Shown one piece after another: positions 59,234 through 64,000 of a DNA stretch of 64,000 nt (position 1 is the first letter of the stretch; each line of letters opens with the position of its first letter). Origin of the DNA: Berberis thunbergii (taxonomy: Eukaryota > Streptophyta > Magnoliopsida > Ranunculales > Berberidaceae); the NCBI GenBank assembly GCA_003290165.1, contig QNQO01000646.1:434001-498000 (forward strand), read 5' to 3'. The translations under genes and the position numbers were made by a program. Below the pieces are notes generated by a model. That model was not told the DNA's origin, did not search any database, and worked only from the letters and a program-made list of their open reading frames with translations.

Positions 59234-59508
59234 CCGATCATCATGGCCGTACACATGGCATAAAAAGCCCCATCACGAGGATACAACGCCTGATCCATTG
59301 GGCCAACTCATAAAGCCCAAGAGGATTAAGGACAATTATAAAGGCCTCGAATAGGCCCGTCTCTAAGGAAGTGTAAGCGGGATCTGAATCCAAACCTTCC
59401 ATTAAGAAGAAGAGCATTGCGCCAAGAAAGAGCCATGGAGGGACCTATGCCTCCACGAACGCATGTTTATTAAGAAGGGGATTGTTATAAAACATCTCCT
59501 TCCATTGT
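59234..59508 (+). repeat. Truncated right LTR of the Tat-like element
   Basis: Direct match to 53349-53660. Homology stops after TCCATTGTG, where hAT transposase sequence starts. Confidence 0.65.
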
Positions 59509-59513
59509 GTTTC

Positions 59514-62500
59514 ATTGTGAGTGAATGCGGAAGTGGGTCAAATGAGGCATCAAAGCTTCTCACTAAAATGGAACTACGACAACGGTCTCATGTTTGGGAT
59601 CGTTATGAGAGGTACATATCACTTAATATTGGATTATGTAGGTGTAGGTGCAAGTATTGTGGGACTACTTATGCTGCTCATTCACTGGTAAATGGTACAT
59701 CATCATTACGTGCTCATAATGATAAATGTGTCAAATATCCTCCTAATAAGGAACAAATGTCAAGGAAACAAAAGGTCTTGTCCATTGATAACCCTATGAA
59801 AGTTGCGGTTGGGTTTAATAAAAAAAGAAATTACCAAAGCACGTGTAAAGATGGTAATTGTAGATGAGTTGTCTTTTAGTTTTGTCGAGGGGAAAGGGTT
59901 TAAGAAATTTTGTTTGAAAGCATGTCCAAAATGGAGAGTTCAATGTCTCAAACTATTACTAGAGATGTTCTTTCCATGTATTATGTTGAAAGGAAAGCAT
60001 TGAAGGAGTTGATATGCGGATATAGGATGTGCATAACAACTGATACATGGACATCTCTTCAAAACATTAATTATATGGTTGTGACTGCACATTTTATTGA
60101 TGATGATTGGATGTTGCATAAAAAGATTCTAAATTTTTGTTTGATTTCAAACCATAAAAGTGATTCTATTGGAAGGCTTTTGGAGGAATGTTTGAATGAG
60201 TGGGTTATTGAGAAGCTTCTCACCGTTACAGTGGATAATGCTTTTTCCAATGACTCTGGGTTGAGTTATTTGATTAAGAGAGTAGAGAATTGGCCAAAAC
60301 TAAATGCATTTATGTTAGGTGGGTAAAATTTGCATGTTAGGTTTATTGCTCATATTTTTAATTTGATTGTTAGTAATGAGTTGAATGAGTTCAATACTTG
60401 CTTTCAAGGCATCCGTAATGCTGTTAGATATGTTAGGTCGTCTTCTTCTAGGTTTGAAGTATTTAAAAGTTGTGTGGAGAAGATTAAATAGCTTGTAAGG
60501 GTCTTGTCATATTGGATGCGCCAACAAGATGGAATTCTACATATTTGATGTTGCAATCTGCAATTAAATTTCGTAGGGCTTTTGATAGGTCACTTGATAT
60601 TCACGTAATTATTACATAATATATCCCTTAATTTATATATGTTAGTGTTTCAATTATTATAATTTATAATAATTATTTCGTTTTCATGTCTTGACAGGAA
60701 TTTGAGCATTAACGATGAAATGATATTAATGCGACAATTTAAGAAATGGCAATTGGTCGATTCTAGTGGTGGTACAAAGTAGAGGGACACATATCTAAAC
60801 CTAACCTTAATAAACCTAGGTCCACCTAACTTAACCTAAGCCGAAACCCAAAATGCTAACCTAAAAACCCAAGCCCAAGATAATAGGAAAACCTCATTTA
60901 ACTCCCCCCATCTTAGAGAAAGGCTCCCTCTCGTTTTCCATTGTTCTTTCTCCCCTCCTCTCTTTTCCAGCCACCACACCAATCCACCCTGCCGGCAATC
61001 CTCGCTCGATAGGAGAGCCGGCAGTGTGATAATCCCGCCATCACCACCTCACCTCGCCACCGTCCAACACCGCCACCACAGTGCGAACACCGCCACCACC
61101 ACGAAACAGGGGAGTGACAACCCTGTTTCGCGTCAGAGCCTCCTCCATCACCGTCCCTGTCCCCATCCCTCACAGCCACTATCACAAGGCGAACAAAACA
61201 GATTCAACCGCCGCGACAGAGCCACCACAACCACGTCGCCTCACCGCCCCTGTTTCTCCCCTCTTTCGGCCCTCCTTCCTGTTTCCCTCTCTATTTCTCA
61301 CTGTCTCTCTCTTCGCCGTCAGCTGCAACGCCAGCAACCACCGCTAGAATCGAACAATAGCAAGCTCCTCGCAACAAAACTTCACCGCGCCACCTGCAAA
61401 CACGCCGGACATCCCCACCGTCTTCCCATCCGCCATCCAACGTCCTGACGCACACCTTCACGCCCTGAGCATCACCGGATTCTCCGGTCTCTCTCGCAAC
61501 AGCGCTCTACGCGTTTCCTGCCGGGTTTCCCGCCTTCTCTCTGTTCAAATTGGGAGAGAAAGGGGTGGCTGTTATTGGCACCCCCGAGTTCCCTAAGAGC
61601 CACCACAGTGCCTGTAGCATCCCTTTCCTCGGGATTCGCGTTCATGCATATATGAGTTGCGGCGTACCACATTACGAGGAGATGACCACCGCCACCATGA
61701 TCAGCTAAACCATTCGCCAAGGCTACGATGAAACCACGGGATTTCCTAGAGTTTGTGCATTTAAATTTATTATTTTCTTTATGCTTATGATTTTCAATAA
61801 TTTGCTTTCACCGATTATATCCTGATTAATTATCTAGACTAGTCGGTAGTTAGAAGTACCCTTTGTTGAAATTCAAAAAGCCTGATTTAATCAATTAATC
61901 TGAATCTGTGATTGTGTGTGCCGTAAGAAGACACGCAATGCTAGGGGTTTAGGATTAATTAAAATAAACCTGTGATTGTGTGTGCCGTAAGAAGACACGC
62001 AATGCTAAGGGTTTATACCTTTGCTGAAATCAATTGCGGACTTAGATTAATCTTTAGGTTAGTCATGTTAATTATTGAAAATAATAATTTGGATTACACA
62101 AATCTCGAAGAACCTGTGGTGGATTCAATGCCTTGGTTTCCCTTCTCATATTCTTTAAAACTTTTTATTTTGTTTTTTATTGATTTTTAGTTTAGATATT
62201 TTAATTGTTGTAACCCCAATTTAAATTAGTTTAAATAAACTTTGAAATTTAATTGCAACCACAGTCCTTGTGGGATCAACCTGTACTTGCCCTTGTCTAC
62301 CAGTTAGACACTGTGCACTTGCAGTTATTAACATTAGGTTAAATTAACCTATTTATTTAGGTTAGTTAAATCTGCATCATTACTAGAAGATTATAGTAGC
62401 TATCAAATCTACTTTGCTAGAGAGAAGATGATAGGGCCACCGGATGATAATGATGATTGGGATTTGGGGAGGTTGTTTGCTTATTTCTTGAGACTTTTTA

Positions 62501-63330
62501 TGACATCACATTAAGATCTTGTTGTTCAAATACACCGACTATTCACCATGCTTTTATGGATGTGTTGAATGTGTATGGTCTCTTGCATGAAAATAATTGT
62601 GATAGATTGTCATCTATTACTCTTACCATGAAAGCTAAATATGAAAAGTATTGGGGTTCAATGGATAGTGTAAATAAAATTTATTCCATAGCCATTGTCC
62701 TTGATCCGCGTCATAAGATGGATAAGGTGATCGATTATTTTGATATCATATTTGGTGATGAAAATGACAAGGTTGAAGCTCATACAAAAATGTGAAAGAT
62801 ATGTTGATTAGTCATTATAACATCTATGAAAAGGAAGAGATGTTCATGCATTCTCATCTTGTGGTTACTCCAAGTAGTAGTGTTCAAGCATCAAGTGATG
62901 GTGATACTCCAAGTATGGCCTAAGCCGATTTAGAACGGAAGTTGGAAGAGAAAAAGAGGTTGAGGAAAGCTAAAAAAATGTGTGGTTATAGCTAATGACG
63001 TGGATAGATATCTTGAGGATCCTATTGAAGAGTTAAACAATTCAAAAGTTGATATTTTGAATTGGTGGAAAGTGTATGGATCATCAAAATATCCCATTTT
63101 GGCAAGAATTGCACATGAGGTCTTAGCCATTCCGGTATAGACAATAGCTTCATAATCTTGTTTTAGCACAAGTGGAAGAATAATTAATTCATTATGTAGC
63201 TCGTTGAGTCCCAAGGTGGTTGAGGCCATGATTTGTACTCAAAATTAGCTTTTGAGTAACCATGTTGCCTTTCATCATGAGCCTTCTATTGAGGAGATGA
63301 AGTTCTATGAAACTATTGAACAAGGTAATG
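59514..63330 (+). pseudogene. hAT transposase (RICESLEEPER/BED-finger type), degenerate
   Basis: Begins with a BED zinc finger: RSHVWDRYERY, then CKYCGTTYAAHSLVNGTSSL and RAHNDKC (59590-59740). The RNase H-like core follows (ITTDTWTSLQNINYMVVTAH near 60030; VRFIAHIFNLIVSNELNEF near 60340; KYWGSMDSVNKIYSIAIVLD near 62645). The C-terminal dimerisation region reads LNWWKVYGSSKYPILARIA and SLSPKVVEAMICTQN (63050-63250). Several stops and frame shifts occur, and a solo LTR (60595-62379) splits the core between RRAFDR and EDYSSYQIYF. Domesticated members of this family exist in plants, but this copy is dead. Element termini were not found. Confidence 0.85.
60595..62379 (+). repeat. Solo LTR of the Athila family in the hAT gene
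   Basis: A 1785-bp LTR, TGATATTCACG...CTGCATCA, related along its length to 36565-38373 but clearly more diverged. The flanks TCACT (60590-60594) and TTACT (62380-62384) form a 5-bp duplication with one change. No internal Athila sequence is present, so LTR-LTR recombination removed it. Confidence 0.85.
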
Positions 63331-64000
63331 GATTTTTTATTTTTACACTTACTATTTAAATTGTTTCTATTGTTTATTTAACAAAGATTAATATCTTTTC
63401 TTTATCTATTATGTAGAAATTAAAAGGCACTGATGTTGCCTCCAAAGTCAACGCCTTAGAGAGTTGAGTTTCAAGTAAAATGTAAGTCCAAGCCTTGATT
63501 TTTAATTGATCTCTCTCAAATGTTCTTGTTTATGTGGGAATACGCATATGAACACAAACAAAAAATAATAACAATTGCTTCTATTCCTCCTAGCAGTGTT
63601 TTTGTTGTTGATGGAAAGGTGCTACCAAAGGTTGCTTCTTTTTTGTGTAAATGACTAGATGTAGTAAAAATGGTGGTTGTTGCTTTTATTCCTTAACATA
63701 GCAGAGGGTTCAAGTTTGTATTTTGGTGTAGATGACTAGATGCAATAAGCTAAAGTTTGTGTTTTGAAATCACAGGACTGAAGTTTGTATTTTGGTGTAT
63801 GTGGGAGCCAAAAATAATCATTGGCCCAACAGGATAAGGAAGCCCAAAGATTTGTGTGGTTCCCGAGAATCCCGAAAATTACCCATGAAGTCACAAAAAG
63901 TGAAAGCCCAAGTTTGGGCCCAATGCAGCACAAGTATGGGCTCAGTACAACTCAACAGGATACTTTTTTCTCAGGAGAGAAGTAGTGTTCAGCGTTGACC
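63331..64000. other. Right edge of the window, possible truncated LTR
   Basis: After the hAT remnant there is AT-rich sequence. From about 63797 a stretch begins TGTATGTGGGAGCCAAAAAT and continues with repeated GCCCAA-type words, as in some gypsy LTRs. Its partner would lie outside the window, so this is a guess. Confidence 0.25.

Larger units (their letters stand above)
53349..59508 (+). mobile_element. Decayed Tat-like Ty3-gypsy element
   Basis: Direct copies of an LTR start (TGATCATCACGACCG... at 53349 and CGATCATCATGGCCG... at 59234) flank 5.3 kb. The left LTR ends TGCATCA at 53891 and is followed by GTTTGGCTCGTCTGTGGGA, a diverged form of the Tat/Ogre primer-binding site. Gag-like sequence occurs in two parts (53999-54575 and 57296-57830), and antisense coding remnants lie before the right LTR. 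Pol is absent. The right LTR stops at about 59508, where hAT sequence begins. Confidence 0.65.

Noticed and set aside
1..64000. CRISPR arrays, bacterial operons or phage-like systems
   Set aside because: There is no spaced-repeat array with unique spacers. Spliced plant genes and plant retroelements show this is a nuclear plant genome.
1..64000. tRNA or rRNA genes
   Set aside because: I saw no sequence with tRNA A/B-box order or conserved rRNA segments. The tRNA-like words found are retroelement primer-binding sites.

Overview
The window is nuclear DNA from a eudicot plant. It is AT-rich, its genes are cut by many GT-AG introns, and it encodes a plastid-targeted MEP-pathway enzyme, a cytosolic plant starch/maltose enzyme and plant-type Ty1-copia, Athila, Tat, hAT and Mutator-like elements. 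I cannot name the species. The first half is gene-bearing and the second half is a nest of transposable elements.

1-17.7 kb. A UBA-domain protein gene (+, 3557-5499) carries four reading-frame breaks and looks like a pseudogene. It is convergent with ISPE (-, 6516-11843, 11 exons, 406 aa), the GHMP kinase of plastid isoprenoid synthesis. Next is an intronless type II phosphatidylinositol 4-kinase gamma gene (+, 14183-15946), convergent with DPE2.

17.7-32.6 kb. DPE2 (-, 17730-32644, 22 exons, 972 aa) is the cytosolic glucanotransferase that processes maltose exported from chloroplasts at night. All 22 exons join in frame. Intron 4 has AT-AC ends with U12-type donor and branch-point sequences. 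Intron 1 (6.6 kb) holds a 4.85-kb Ty1-copia element in antisense orientation and a 628-bp non-autonomous hAT element with a perfect 8-bp target duplication.

35.3-52.1 kb. A roughly 2-kb Mutator-like element of the Pack-MULE kind is flanked by the 10-bp direct repeat CAATTTTAAA and has diverged terminal inverted repeats. It carries two apparent host-gene pieces: a Lys/Glu-rich fragment and a fragment resembling the N-terminus of plant intracellular Ras-group LRR proteins. An Athila-type Ty3-gypsy element sits inside the latter piece, and the locus has been rearranged so that 1 kb of MULE plus a second LTR are repeated. A second, smaller MULE lies inside the right terminal repeat of the first.

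52.1-64 kb. A promoter/leader-like stretch precedes a decayed Tat-like gypsy element whose gag is split by an inverted pair of chromovirus-like LTR ends. After it comes a degenerate RICESLEEPER-type hAT transposase gene containing a solo LTR of the Athila family. None of the transposon proteins is intact.

The three intact genes act in separate processes (plastid isoprenoid precursors, phosphoinositide-related signalling, night-time maltose use). From memory, the pairs UBA gene/ISPE and PI4K-gamma/DPE2 are also neighbours in Arabidopsis, so the gene half probably preserves old gene order.
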